DNA of 64,000 nt, from the NCBI GenBank assembly GCA_016719395.1, contig JADJZF010000010.1, positions 1 through 64,000 of the forward strand, read 5' to 3'. How positions within the stretch are numbered: position 1 is the first letter of the stretch; each line of letters opens with the position of its first letter. The stretch comes from Candidatus Amarobacter glycogenicus. Its GTDB lineage: Bacteria > Chloroflexota > Dehalococcoidia > Tepidiformales > Tepidiformaceae. Positions 15,766-24,902 of the stretch are shown here, piece by piece. The notes beneath the pieces are model-generated. The model saw only the letters and a program-made list of their open reading frames with translations, did no database searches and was not told the origin of the DNA. The position numbers and the translations under genes are program-made.

Positions 15766-16863
15766 TCAGACGTTAAAGAGGATGTTGAGGATGTCACCGT
15801 CCTGGACGATGTACTGCTTGCCTTCGGTCCGGAGGAGGCCTCGCTTCTTCGCCTCTGCTTCGGAACCACAGGCGACCAGGTCTTCGAAGCGGATCACCTC
15901 TGCCCGGATGAAGCCCCGCTGCAAGTCGCTGTGGATCTTGCCCGCCGCTACCGGGGCCAATGATCCGCTCGCCACAGTCCACGCCCGGCACTCGTCCGGC
16001 CCTGCGGTGAGGAAGCTGATGAGGCCCAGCAGCCCGTAGCTCAAGCGAATCGCGCCGGCCATCCCGCTCTCGGTGACACCCGCAGATGCGCGGAATTCCT
16101 CCGCTTCCTCGTCGCTCAGCTCGTTCAAATCCATTTCGAATTTGCCGCAGAAGACGGCCACGTCCATGCCGGTCTTCCGGTACTTCTCCTGGCACTTCGC
16201 CTCGATGGCGTCGCGTTCCGACATCTGGCCTTCGCCGATGTTCACCACGAGCATCAGCGGCTTCGCCGTCAGGAACTGCGAGCCTTCCAGGAGCTTTTCA
16301 TCCTCTTCGGTGAGCCCCTGTTCCCGGAGTGGCTGTTCGTTTTCGAGCCCCGCCTTCATCCGCGAGAGCAGTTCCTTCAGGCGTTGCATCTGGTCGCGCT
16401 CGCCTGCCTTCACCGACCGCATTTCCGTTTCGAGCCGCTGCAGCCGGCGTTCGATGATCGACAGGTCGAGGAATGCAAGCTCGAGGTCCATGGTCGCAAT
16501 GTCGCGGTCCGGGTCGATGCTGACTTCTGGGTGCGGCACGGCATCGTCTTCGAACGCCCGCACCACGTGGATCAGGGCATCCATCCGGGCCAGGTCATTG
16601 ATGAACTTCCCGGCAGGCCCTTCTCCCTTGCCGAAGCTCTCGCCCGCCGCCGGGAAGTCGACGTACTGGATCGTGGCGTAGGTCGTCTTCTTCGGCTTGT
16701 AGAGCTCGGCGAGCCTGTCGACCCGCGCATCGGGCACGTTCACGACCCCGACGTTCGGCTGGGCGGAGGAACTGTAGGCGCCGACCTGTGCGCTTCCCCG
16801 CGTGACGGCGTTGAACACCGTTGTCTTGCCGGAGCGGGCGAGTCCAATAATGCCGAGTTGCAT
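15766..16863 (-). CDS. ychF: YchF/Obg-family ATPase
   Basis: ATG 16863 starts MQLGIIGLARSGKTTVFNAV, containing a P-loop in GLARSGKTT rather than the usual GLPNVGKST. Further motifs are YVDFP, a helical coiled-coil insert rich in Glu/Lys/Arg (residues ~125-185), VVNIGEGQ in place of NKxD (typical of YchF, which prefers ATP), and a C-terminal TGS-like domain with DECRAWTVASGSLAPVAAGKIHSD and VIRFEDLV. The 365-residue length fits the family. YchF binds the ribosome and affects stress and leaderless translation in other bacteria. The in-frame upstream extension to 16911 lacks support. Confidence 0.9.
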   Translation of the reverse strand: MQLGIIGLARSGKTTVFNAVTRGSAQVGAYSSSAQPNVGVVNVPDARVDRLAELYKPKKTTYATIQYVDFPAAGESFGKGEGPAGKFINDLARMDALIHVVRAFEDDAVPHPEVSIDPDRDIATMDLELAFLDLSIIERRLQRLETEMRSVKAGERDQMQRLKELLSRMKAGLENEQPLREQGLTEEDEKLLEGSQFLTAKPLMLVVNIGEGQMSERDAIEAKCQEKYRKTGMDVAVFCGKFEMDLNELSDEEAEEFRASAGVTESGMAGAIRLSYGLLGLISFLTAGPDECRAWTVASGSLAPVAAGKIHSDLQRGFIRAEVIRFEDLVACGSEAEAKKRGLLRTEGKQYIVQDGDILNILFNV

Positions 16864-16951
16864 CCCTACAGAGTGCGGCGCGGCGGGCCAACGGCCAACG
16901 CCACCGATCACTCAGTCATTAAGTCAAGGCTAACTATTCGCGAGAGATGGA

Positions 16952-16981
16952 TTGACGCTTGATGGCGGCAGTCCGGAGAAT
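16952..16981 (+). promoter_or_regulatory. Promoter of the peptide ABC operon
   Basis: TTGACG (16952-16957) and GAGAAT (16976-16981) are 18 bp apart, with 5/6 and 4/6 matches to consensus. Transcription would begin near 16988, giving a ~50-nt leader with a GAGGGG Shine-Dalgarno just before ATG 17039. Confidence 0.5.
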
Positions 16982-17038
16982 GCCCGAATCTTGGCCGGTC
17001 AGCCGGTTTCTCGGCCCATGCCGAATGGATGAGGGGTT

Positions 17039-17986
17039 ATGGCGCAGTACCTGGCCAAGCGGCTCCTCGCCTCGCTCCTGGTGCTCTTCGTCATTAGCAT
17101 CCTCGTCTTCGTAGCCGTCAGGGCGATCCCCGGCGATGTCTGCCGCATCGTCCTGGCGACCCCGGATGTCGATGAGGCACAGTGTGCCGCGATCCGGGAA
17201 GAACTCGGCCTCGATGACAACGTCGCCACCCAGTACGTCAAATACATGGGCGGCGTCCTCACTGGAGACTGGGGCAAGCAGCTCATTTCCAAACGCGACG
17301 TCTGGACCGAGATCCGGTCTCGTATCCCGCTCACGCTCGAATTGACCGTCCTTGCGACCGGTTTCGCGATCCTCATCGCCATCCCCATCGGCGTGATCTC
17401 CGCAGTCAAGCAAGACACTCCGATCGATTACGTCCTCCGCTTCGTTTCCATCGGCTGGCTGAGCATCCCGGGCTTCTGGTTGGGCACCATGCTCATTGTC
17501 TTCCCCGGCAAGTGGTGGGGTTACACGCCGCCTGTGGGCTACGTCGATTTCTGGGAAGACCCGCTCAAGAACCTGGAACAGCTGTACTTGCCGGCGTTCA
17601 GCCTCGGCCTTGCGCTCTCCGCGAGCCTTGCCCGCGTTATGCGTTCGGCCATGCTCGAAGTCTTCCGCCAGGACTACATCCGCACCGCCCGCGCGAAGGG
17701 CCTCCGCGAGTACTCCATCATCGTCCACCACGCACTGAAGAATTCGATGATTCCCGTCATTACCCTCTTCGGCCTTCAGGTTGGCGTCCTCTTTGGTGGC
17801 ACGGTCGTCCTCGAGGGTATCTACAGCCTCCCCGGGCTCGGCCTGCTCACCTTCCAGGCGGTGACTATCAAGGATTACCCCCAGGTCCAGGGGGTTGTGC
17901 TGTTCTTCGCCGCGGTACTCGTCACTATCAACCTGCTGGTCGACCTTAGCTACGCCTGGTTCGATCCGCGGATCAGGTACTCGTAG
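17039..17986 (+). CDS. Oligopeptide-type ABC transporter permease (DppB/OppB family)
   Basis: The 315-residue membrane protein has an N-terminal helix (RLLASLLVLFVISILVFV), an extracytoplasmic loop with DWGKQLISKRDVW, and six predicted helices. The EAA coupling loop is visible as DYIRTARAKGL (residues ~215-225), where the ATPase docks, and LEGIYSLPGLGLLT is characteristic of DppB. It abuts the DppC-like gene directly (17986/17987). The operon encodes permease, permease and binding protein, with no ATPase. Its ATP-binding subunits must be encoded elsewhere. Confidence 0.93.
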   Translation: MAQYLAKRLLASLLVLFVISILVFVAVRAIPGDVCRIVLATPDVDEAQCAAIREELGLDDNVATQYVKYMGGVLTGDWGKQLISKRDVWTEIRSRIPLTLELTVLATGFAILIAIPIGVISAVKQDTPIDYVLRFVSIGWLSIPGFWLGTMLIVFPGKWWGYTPPVGYVDFWEDPLKNLEQLYLPAFSLGLALSASLARVMRSAMLEVFRQDYIRTARAKGLREYSIIVHHALKNSMIPVITLFGLQVGVLFGGTVVLEGIYSLPGLGLLTFQAVTIKDYPQVQGVVLFFAAVLVTINLLVDLSYAWFDPRIRYS

Positions 17987-18916
17987 ATGGCAACGCAGGC
18001 AGTGACGAACCCGGTCCCTGTGGCCGATTTGCGCCGCCGTCCTGGCAGGTCGGCTTCCCTTCGGCGCATCGCCAGGAAGAAGCCCGTCGGCGCAATCGCG
18101 GCCGTGATCTGTCTCCTCCTCATCCTCATCGCGATCAGCGCCGACCTCCTCGCCCCACAGGGCGCGAACCAGATCGATCCGCTCAAGAATCCGCGGCTGC
18201 TCTCCCCGTCGCTCAGTCATCCCTTCGGCACAGACAACCTCTTCCGCGACGTCTTCACGCGCATCGTCATCGGCAGCCGCATCTCGCTCGGGGTGGGCTT
18301 CACGGCGGTGTTCATCGGGACGGTGATTGGCGCTTCGCTGGGAATCGTCAGTGGCTACTTCCGGGGCAAGACCGACCTGGTTGTCAGCCGCGCGATGGAA
18401 GTCGTCCTTGGGTTCCCGCCGCTCGTGCTGGCCATCTTCATCCTCGCCATCTTCAATACCTCGAAGGGGTACAGCTTCCGGTCCTTCCTCCTTCTCAGTT
18501 TCGCGATCGGCGTCATCATCGCCCCGACCACCGCCCGGATCGTCCGCGGCTCGGCGTTGTCCATCCGCAACTTGCAATACGTCGAGGCGGCCGAGTCAAT
18601 CGGGAACACCTCATTCGGGATCATGCGGCGGCACGTCCTGCCCAACGTCGTGGCCCCGATCATCGTTATCGCGAGCATCCAGATCGGAAACGCCATCCTT
18701 GCCGAGGCGGCGCTCAGCTTCCTCGGCCTCGGTATCAGCGATGCCTACCACCCAAGCTGGGGCACGATGCTCCAGGAGGGCCGGCCTGTTTGGCTCGAGG
18801 CATGGTGGATGTCCGTTATCCCCGGCGCCGCCATTGCCTTCGCCGTTCTCTCCTTCAATCTCTTCGGCGACGCACTCCGCGATGTCTTGGATCCGCGCTT
18901 GAGGCAGTCGTCGTAA
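17987..18916 (+). CDS. Oligopeptide-type ABC transporter permease (DppC/OppC family)
   Basis: The 309-residue partner permease has a cytoplasmic basic N-terminus, a first helix at ~35-55 (AVICLLLILIAISADLLAP), HPFGTDNLFRDVFTRI (the family's GTD-GRD-type segment) and five further helices. The EAA loop reads QYVEAAESIG (~197-206), followed by FLGLGISDAYHPSWGTML, typical of DppC. It starts at the base after the DppB stop, so the two are translationally linked. Likely imports peptides or other small organic solutes delivered by the Tat lipoprotein downstream. Confidence 0.93.
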   Translation: MATQAVTNPVPVADLRRRPGRSASLRRIARKKPVGAIAAVICLLLILIAISADLLAPQGANQIDPLKNPRLLSPSLSHPFGTDNLFRDVFTRIVIGSRISLGVGFTAVFIGTVIGASLGIVSGYFRGKTDLVVSRAMEVVLGFPPLVLAIFILAIFNTSKGYSFRSFLLLSFAIGVIIAPTTARIVRGSALSIRNLQYVEAAESIGNTSFGIMRRHVLPNVVAPIIVIASIQIGNAILAEAALSFLGLGISDAYHPSWGTMLQEGRPVWLEAWWMSVIPGAAIAFAVLSFNLFGDALRDVLDPRLRQSS

Positions 18917-18973
18917 TCACAATGGGACAACGCGGCCATCGCGCCGCTCACTCCAGGGGAAACTAAAAACCAC

Positions 18974-20692
18974 ATGGCAGAATCTGACAACTACTGGCTC
19001 CGACGAAAGGTCAGCCGGCGCTCCGCCCTTCGCGGCTCGGCGCTGGCCGGCATGGGCGCCGCCACCTACGCGCTCGTAGGCTGCGGCGACGACGATGACG
19101 ACGACGATGGCGGCAACGGTGGCGGCGTCCTGCCGACGGCCCAGGCTTCGCCCACGGCGGCAAAGACACCCGTCGCCGGTGGCTCCTTCTCCTTCCAGAT
19201 CTCGTCCAATCCGCCGAGCCTCGACCCGTACACCCAGACGAGCTTCGTCACGGCGTACAACCACGGGCTCAGCTACTCGAAGCTTTTCCGCTTCAAGGCT
19301 GGCACCCCTGACGTCGCTCCGGCCGACAACACGATGGAGACCGACCTCGCCTCGGCGATGCCGGAACAACCGGATCCGCTCACCTTCATCATCAAGATCA
19401 AGCCCGGCGCGAAGTTCCAGAACGTCGCCCCGGTGAACGGCCGCGCGGTCACTTCCGACGACATTGTCTACGCGCTCGACCGCTACAAGAACTTCGAAAA
19501 GTCCGTGCACAAGACCAGCCTCTCCTTCGTCGACAAGCTGGAAAAGGTCGACGCCGGCACCGTCAAGATCACGACGAAGCTCCCGTATGCCGACTTCGTG
19601 AACTACCTCGGAGGCAACATCGGCGCATGGATCTCCCCGAAGGAGCTGGCGGAGAGCCCGGACGCTGCCACGAAGATGGTGGGCTCGGGCCCCTTCATCC
19701 TCGATGAATTCAAGACCGGTGTAAGCCTCAAGTACAAGAAGAACCCGGACTACTTCGACAAGCCCTATCCCTACTTCGATGACGTCACGGCCTTCGTCGT
19801 CACGGATCAGGCGAAGCGCGTCGCCGACTTCTCCTCCAAGCAGGTGAACCTCACCTGGCTCTTCCTTCCCACTGAGCGCGACCAGCTCAAGAAGGAGCGC
19901 TCCGATGCGAAGTCGGAGGAGACCCAGGGAATCGGTCAGTACATCTACCTGCGTACCGACCGCCCGCCCTTCAACGACAAGCGCGTCCGCCAGGCAATCT
20001 CGATGGGCCTCAACCGGCCGGCCATCCGTGCCGCTATCTCCAAGGGGGAAGGCGTCGACGAGCAGCTGTATCACGTCGGCTTCCCGTTCGCCCGCCAGGT
20101 GAAGGACCTTCCCGCTGCCCAGGCCAAGCTCTGGCAGCACAATATCGCTGAAGCCAAGAAGCTGATGGCCGCCGCGATTGGCGAAGGCAAGACCATCGAC
20201 ACGACGTGGGACCACGCCGACGCCGCGATCTACACCCAGGCCTACGTCGATACCGCGACGCTCGCCCAGGCTCAGCTCAAGGAAATCGGCATCAACATCA
20301 AGGACCAGACGGCCCCCTATGCCCAGTACATCTCCACGACCTACCAGGGTCAGTACGAAGGCATGGGCCACAGCCCGCGGGCGGTCCCCTACTGGCTCGA
20401 CTTCGTGACCGAGCGCTTCACCATGAAGCCCGCCCGGGGCCGCATCAATCTCAGCTACGTGAACGACCCGAAGCTTGAAGACCTTCTCGACAAGCAGCGC
20501 GGGCAGTTCAAGCAGGAGGAACGCCTCCAGACCGTGAAGCAGATCGAAGAACTCGTCGCCGAGGAGCAATACGAGATCTACTTCTCGACTGACACGCGGA
20601 CCTACTTCTGGGACAAGGATATCGAGAACTACCGCCCGACGGCGTGGTTCCCGTACACGCACCTCATGAAGACGTGGCGCGGCAAGGCCTGA
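18974..20692 (+). CDS. Tat-exported lipoprotein, solute-binding protein (SBP_bac_5)
   Basis: The 572-residue protein begins with a twin-arginine signal (SRRSALRG, residues 14-21), a hydrophobic stretch and a lipobox ALVGC with Cys37. A run of seven Asp and a Gly-rich linker follow the Cys, then a Thr/Pro/Ala linker to ~70. The mature domain is a family 5 oligopeptide-binding protein (SNPPSLDPYTQTSF, AMPEQPDPLTFIIKIKPGAKF, NGRAVTSDDIVYALDRY, FNDKRVRQAISMGLNRPAI). It captures ligand outside the membrane for the two permeases upstream. GGGGAA precedes ATG 18974. The gene ends 28 bp before a strong terminator. Confidence 0.93.
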   Translation: MAESDNYWLRRKVSRRSALRGSALAGMGAATYALVGCGDDDDDDDGGNGGGVLPTAQASPTAAKTPVAGGSFSFQISSNPPSLDPYTQTSFVTAYNHGLSYSKLFRFKAGTPDVAPADNTMETDLASAMPEQPDPLTFIIKIKPGAKFQNVAPVNGRAVTSDDIVYALDRYKNFEKSVHKTSLSFVDKLEKVDAGTVKITTKLPYADFVNYLGGNIGAWISPKELAESPDAATKMVGSGPFILDEFKTGVSLKYKKNPDYFDKPYPYFDDVTAFVVTDQAKRVADFSSKQVNLTWLFLPTERDQLKKERSDAKSEETQGIGQYIYLRTDRPPFNDKRVRQAISMGLNRPAIRAAISKGEGVDEQLYHVGFPFARQVKDLPAAQAKLWQHNIAEAKKLMAAAIGEGKTIDTTWDHADAAIYTQAYVDTATLAQAQLKEIGINIKDQTAPYAQYISTTYQGQYEGMGHSPRAVPYWLDFVTERFTMKPARGRINLSYVNDPKLEDLLDKQRGQFKQEERLQTVKQIEELVAEEQYEIYFSTDTRTYFWDKDIENYRPTAWFPYTHLMKTWRGKA

Positions 20693-20720
20693 CCTGCCCG
20701 TCCCTTCGCAAGACGACCGG

Positions 20721-20743
20721 AGGCGCCCGAAAGGGCGCCTTTC
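20721..20743 (+). terminator. Intrinsic terminator of the ABC operon
   Basis: AGGCGCCC (20721-20728), a GAAA tetraloop (20729-20732) and GGGCGCCT (20733-20740) form a perfect 8-bp GC-rich hairpin, followed by TTCTGGTT. It lies 28 bp after the binding-protein stop. Confidence 0.8.
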
Positions 20744-20808
20744 TGGTTCCGGGGTGCGCCGCGCGATGGGGCCGGCCGAATTCCGGCGAGCGGATTCCCG
20801 TTCGGGCG

Positions 20809-21327
20809 TCAGCCGACCAGCCGGCGCGGGAGCGCGCCTTCCAGCTCCAACAGGGCGGACTTCATCGCTAGACCCCCGCCGAAGCCGTGGAGAGAACCAT
20901 CGCTGGCAACCACCCGATGACATGGCAGCCAGAGCGGTATCGGGTTCGCCCCGACGGCCGCCCCAATCGCGCGAGGAGCATCCGGCTCCCCAACATGGCG
21001 TGCGAGCCAGCCGTAGCTGCGCGTCTCTCCCCGGGGGATGTCTCGGAGGGCTAGCCATGTCTTCCGCTGCAGTTCCGAGCCAGTCGTGAGCTCGACCGGG
21101 TACTCTTCGATAGGCGCCGGTTCACCGGCGGCGTAGGCAACCAGCAGCGTGGAGACCGTTGTGGAACTCGGGTGGGCGCCGGGTCTGGCGCCGAACGCCC
21201 GCAGTTCGCCGAGAGCGGCGTCCTCTGTCCTGTGGAACAGCGTCGCATAACGGATACCGCCGCGCCCGAGCGCGACACCGGCCCAGCCCATCGCCGTTTC
21301 GGTCACGATAGCGGCCAGATCAACCAT
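20809..21327 (-). CDS. ogt: Methylated-DNA--protein-cysteine methyltransferase
   Basis: The 172-residue protein has an N-terminal ribonuclease-like domain (residues 1-80) and a C-terminal DNA-binding/active-site domain (RKTWLALRDIPRGETRSYGWLA, GANPIPLWLPCHRVV, GFGGGLAMKSALLELEG). The Cys of PCHRVV accepts the alkyl group from O6-alkylguanine, and the Arg of the helix-turn-helix is present. It repairs DNA in a suicide reaction. It lies 39 bp after the end of the transglutaminase gene on the same strand and may be read through from the moxR operon. Confidence 0.93.
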   Translation of the reverse strand: MVDLAAIVTETAMGWAGVALGRGGIRYATLFHRTEDAALGELRAFGARPGAHPSSTTVSTLLVAYAAGEPAPIEEYPVELTTGSELQRKTWLALRDIPRGETRSYGWLARHVGEPDAPRAIGAAVGANPIPLWLPCHRVVASDGSLHGFGGGLAMKSALLELEGALPRRLVG

Positions 21328-21366
21328 GCGAGGTCAACGTGCCGTCCGCGGGTCGGTAACGGCCGC

Positions 21367-23658
21367 TCACGTCTTCTTCCGCGGTTTGCGGCGCAACAGC
21401 TTCGCAGCGAGCGCTCCGCGGAGACTGTTGTACGAACTCTCAGCGTCGGCGTCGTCGATGCGGACGAGGTCCGGGCGGCCGTACCGAGACTCTTCGTAAG
21501 CGTCCGAAAGCTGGATCGCATCGCTTTCGCGGTCGATCGAGCGCCCCATCCGCCGGGACCATTCCCGCGGGGTCTCGGATGGTCTGCTGCCCAGTTTTGC
21601 CCAACCGGCCAGCCGCTGCGTCTTGGCCCAGAGCCGGCCCCGGCCATCGAGCTCGCCAAGCCCCCAGTTCCAGGCCATCCGCCCCGCCACCGCCATCGCC
21701 ACGAAAACGGCGAGGATGCCGGCGAGGCCGATGGCGAGCGGCCAGGGGAACTGACCGTTTACCACCGGCTGTTCCGCCAGTGCGCCCTGCGGAGAGTTCG
21801 GGTCGATCTCGATTCCGTCGGGAATCGGGTCGAAGACATCGCTGAAGTCTGGGACGAACGGCTCTTCGCCCGATCCGAACTCCACCGATCCGAGCCCCCC
21901 GGCGCCGCCCGAAGGCCGGTCGGCGGTTGGGTTGAAGTTGATCCAGCCATACCCGGGGAAGAAGACCTCCACCCAGGTGTACGCGTTGTCCTTGCGGATG
22001 ACGTAGCTCGTCTCGTCGCCCGTCTCCGGGTCCAGCGCGTAACCCACCGCCAGCCGGCAGGGGATACCCTCTGTCCGCAGCATCACGCACATCGCGGTCG
22101 ACTGGTAGTCGAAGTAGCCGCGCTTCAGCTCGAACAGGAGGAATTCAGCGGCATCGCGTCCCGGCGGCGGTGACGGTACTGCCAGGTCATAGGGCATCTG
22201 GCGGAGGTACTCCTCGATCGCCTTCGCCTTTTCGTACGGCGTCTGCAGGCGCCGGTCATTGATAATTCGGTCCGTTTCGGCACCGACGCTCGCGGGGAGG
22301 TTCTTCGGCAGTTGCAGGTAGCGTTCCTTCACCCAGTCGGGGTAGTCGCTCGATGCGGCCAGGAGTTGCTCCGCCGTCGCCCGGCTCGTCGAGCCGATGG
22401 CCACGTAGGTATCCTTTTCGTTCAGCCCGCGCCGGCTGCGCATCTCCTCGATGTCGCCGGTGAATCCATCCGGGTGCTCCACTAACGTATCGATGTTCGC
22501 CCCGAGTGGTGTGCCCGGCGTTAGCAGTGTGCTTTCCGGGTCGAGGATCGTCACCCGGAGGATCGAGAGTTCCCGGGCGCCATACGACTCCTGGATCTCC
22601 TCGTCGGCGGCGAGCGTACGCGCATCCACCCGCTCGATGTCCCGTCCCGTGGACTTCCAGCCAGCCCCCGTGTAAGTGTCATAGCTCGTTGCTCGAATCA
22701 GGCCGGCTTCTGGACTGTTGATTTCGAACAGCTGCTTCGTCCCGAGTTTCACCTCCCCCTGGATCGGAAGGGTGTCACCGAAACTGTGCAGTTGCGCGCC
22801 CTTTCGCGAGTCGATGTTGTGGAACAACCTCACGAGCGTGTCCGACTGATCCGTGACGGGTTTCGCGATGACGTCAAACGCGCCCTCTATCGCCTTCGCC
22901 TGGTTGCCGAGCGGCAACATCCACGCGGCGACGATGAGCCCGATGGTTGCCGCCACCGTTAGCTGGATGGCGCTGACACTGATGAACTCGGGGTACTCCA
23001 CCCCTTCCTTGCGCCACTGCAGCTGGCTCTTCTGGAGGTGGAGGCGGGCGATGAGGATGATCGCGCCGAACAGGAAGATGATGAACGCCTCTGCCGGCTT
23101 CCCTTCGAGGAAGCTGATGTTCGAGAGCAGGATGACTCCGCTCGGCACGACCGCCAACCAGGCGTTGTGCCAGCGGAACAGGCACGAGGCCGCGAAGTAC
23201 GTTGCCAGGAAGAGGAGGGAATGGACCAGGGCGACGAACGGCAGGTTGTCATTGCTGATGTCTCCCGCGCGCACCACCTGGTACCACTCTTCCATGCGGA
23301 CGCGGAAGTCCGCGAGGCGCTCGCCCATCGTCAGCCCATCCGCGTAGCTCTGCACGGCCAGCACGACGATGATCGCGCCGAGCAGCAGCGCGACCGGGTG
23401 GATGATCGCCGCGTAGTACCGGATTCGCGCCGCGATCATGCCGATGAGCAGTCCCGCGAGAGTCGTCGGGACGAACGAGGGCATGCCCGGCACCCACCGG
23501 GCGTTCTGGAGCGAGACGGCGACCGCCAGGAAAGTGATGACGGCCGCGAAAAAGGTCAGCCAATCCTCCCAGCTCATGACAAGGCGCGGCGCCTTCAGCG
23601 CAGCTGCCCCAAGCCGGCGCGATGCGGGGCGCTCCAGGGGAGGGTTTATGCTCGCCAC
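21367..23658 (-). CDS. TgpA-like membrane protein with catalytically degenerate transglutaminase domain
   Basis: GTG 23658 overlaps the end of the DUF58 gene by 13 bases and gives 763 residues. About seven N-terminal membrane helices (residues ~25-260) precede an extracytoplasmic transglutaminase-like domain (~430-580), a Pro/Gly-rich linker and one more helix (~640-660), then a basic C-terminus. The fold is clear (ERYLQLPKNLPASV, MCVMLRTEGIPCRLAVGYA, WVEVFFPGYGWINFNPTADRP), but the motif normally reading GYC/GDC is GYF (Phe516) and the catalytic NAHAW is NAYTW (Tyr560). Both nucleophile and base are therefore absent. A structural or binding role at the envelope, with MoxR and DUF58 partners, is more likely than protease or crosslinking activity. 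Confidence 0.85.
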   Translation of the reverse strand: MASINPPLERPASRRLGAAALKAPRLVMSWEDWLTFFAAVITFLAVAVSLQNARWVPGMPSFVPTTLAGLLIGMIAARIRYYAAIIHPVALLLGAIIVVLAVQSYADGLTMGERLADFRVRMEEWYQVVRAGDISNDNLPFVALVHSLLFLATYFAASCLFRWHNAWLAVVPSGVILLSNISFLEGKPAEAFIIFLFGAIILIARLHLQKSQLQWRKEGVEYPEFISVSAIQLTVAATIGLIVAAWMLPLGNQAKAIEGAFDVIAKPVTDQSDTLVRLFHNIDSRKGAQLHSFGDTLPIQGEVKLGTKQLFEINSPEAGLIRATSYDTYTGAGWKSTGRDIERVDARTLAADEEIQESYGARELSILRVTILDPESTLLTPGTPLGANIDTLVEHPDGFTGDIEEMRSRRGLNEKDTYVAIGSTSRATAEQLLAASSDYPDWVKERYLQLPKNLPASVGAETDRIINDRRLQTPYEKAKAIEEYLRQMPYDLAVPSPPPGRDAAEFLLFELKRGYFDYQSTAMCVMLRTEGIPCRLAVGYALDPETGDETSYVIRKDNAYTWVEVFFPGYGWINFNPTADRPSGGAGGLGSVEFGSGEEPFVPDFSDVFDPIPDGIEIDPNSPQGALAEQPVVNGQFPWPLAIGLAGILAVFVAMAVAGRMAWNWGLGELDGRGRLWAKTQRLAGWAKLGSRPSETPREWSRRMGRSIDRESDAIQLSDAYEESRYGRPDLVRIDDADAESSYNSLRGALAAKLLRRKPRKKT

Positions 23659-24896
23659 GCGTTTGCTCCGCTCGATGTTGGGCTCAGCGCCAGCCCAAGG
23701 TCGTCTCCGCGCCGCACCACGTACGTGAGGATATCGCTCGCCGTCAGTTGCCCAAAGAGCAGGAGCGGAGAGCGGGTGTCGCCGAAGGTGCTCGGGTCGA
23801 TGAGGACGACGGCCGCGCGTACGCCTCGCTGCGTGAGCGACTGGACCGCTGTAAGCCACGAGTCATCCGTGGATGAAGTGATCACGACGAGTGTCGTATG
23901 GCGTCCGAAACGGCGCTGCTCCTCCATCAGGAGGTTGCCGAGGGGGGCATCCCCGACGGCATTCGCTGTGGCCAGCGACTCCAGGATCCGCGTGAGCTGT
24001 TGCTGGCCGCGTTCCGGTTCCAGGACGCTCAGGTCGCGGCCGAAGGTCATCAGGCCCACCGGGCGGTTCCCCACGACGTAGTGCCGGGCAATGCTCGCGG
24101 CGATGCGGACGCCGTACTCCTCGGTGCTGTCGTCTTCGCGTCCGGCGTTTACCCGCTTTTCGAGGTCGATCACGATCCAGATATCGCTCGCGGGGTCGAG
24201 TTCGAACGTCTTCACCATCATCTCGCCTGTCCGCGCGGTGCTCTTCCAGTGGATCCGGTTGAACGCATCGCCCGGGGCATACTCGCGCACACCCGAGGCG
24301 TTCGGGGTCACGTAGTGCGTCCGCCGCCGGAAGCGCCCTTCGCCGGGCAGGTTCGCCGGCGGCGCCTGGAAGTGGGGGAGGTCGACAACCGGGGGATAGA
24401 CGAGGATTTGCTGCTGTCCGCCAACCAGGCGGACCCGCCGGAAGAGACCGAAGGGGTCCGACGCCGTGACCCGGAGTGGCCCCCAGTCAAAGAGGCCGCG
24501 GCGGCGCAACGGCGTATTCACGATCCAGTTCCGGCTGCGTCGCGGCGGGATGATGACAACCCGCTTGGAGCGGTGGCCGGGGAGGTCGCTGGGGTCTTCG
24601 ACTTCGAGCCACACTTTTGGCAGGAACGAACGGTTGCGGACTTCGATGATCTCCTGGGCGTCCTGGCCCACCTGGGCCCGGGATGTCTTGCGATCCACAT
24701 CGGCATCGATGTCGCGTGTGTTCCACCAGACGAGCAGCCACGCCAGCGGCACGGCGATCGCGATGATGTAGACCAGTCGGAACAATAGCCAAAAGCCCGT
24801 GCCGAAGGCCGTGAACATCGAGACCAACAGGATCGCGATGACCAGCGAGAGGATCCGGCGTTCGGGGCTGAACAGCGTCCGCACGGTCCGTATCAC
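23646..24896 (-). CDS. DUF58 domain protein
   Basis: The 416-residue protein has two N-terminal helices (residues ~14-60), then a beta-rich domain and the DUF58 signature (GVREYAPGDAFNRIHWKSTARTGEMMVKTFE, residues ~200-232) leading into a von Willebrand A-like region (DIWIVIDLE, TTLVVITSSTDD). DUF58 proteins usually partner with a MoxR AAA+ ATPase and a transglutaminase/TgpA protein, which is the gene order here. It follows moxR by 6 bp and overlaps the transglutaminase gene, so the three are one operon. The molecular function of DUF58 is unsettled; assembly or insertion of envelope factors is the common guess. Confidence 0.9.
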   Translation of the reverse strand: MIRTVRTLFSPERRILSLVIAILLVSMFTAFGTGFWLLFRLVYIIAIAVPLAWLLVWWNTRDIDADVDRKTSRAQVGQDAQEIIEVRNRSFLPKVWLEVEDPSDLPGHRSKRVVIIPPRRSRNWIVNTPLRRRGLFDWGPLRVTASDPFGLFRRVRLVGGQQQILVYPPVVDLPHFQAPPANLPGEGRFRRRTHYVTPNASGVREYAPGDAFNRIHWKSTARTGEMMVKTFELDPASDIWIVIDLEKRVNAGREDDSTEEYGVRIAASIARHYVVGNRPVGLMTFGRDLSVLEPERGQQQLTRILESLATANAVGDAPLGNLLMEEQRRFGRHTTLVVITSSTDDSWLTAVQSLTQRGVRAAVVLIDPSTFGDTRSPLLLFGQLTASDILTYVVRRGDDLGLALSPTSSGANAWRA

Positions 24897-24902
24897 GGGT
24901 GA

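Noticed and set aside
16934..18577. 547-residue minus-strand open frame rich in Asp, Glu, Arg and His
   Set aside because: It lies antisense to the two permease genes, has the charge-rich composition typical of the complementary frame of high-GC coding DNA, and shows no domain.
18917..21058. 713-residue minus-strand open frame over the binding-protein gene
   Set aside because: It is antisense to a clear Tat lipoprotein gene, is Arg/Val/Gly-rich without motifs, and crosses the terminator hairpin.
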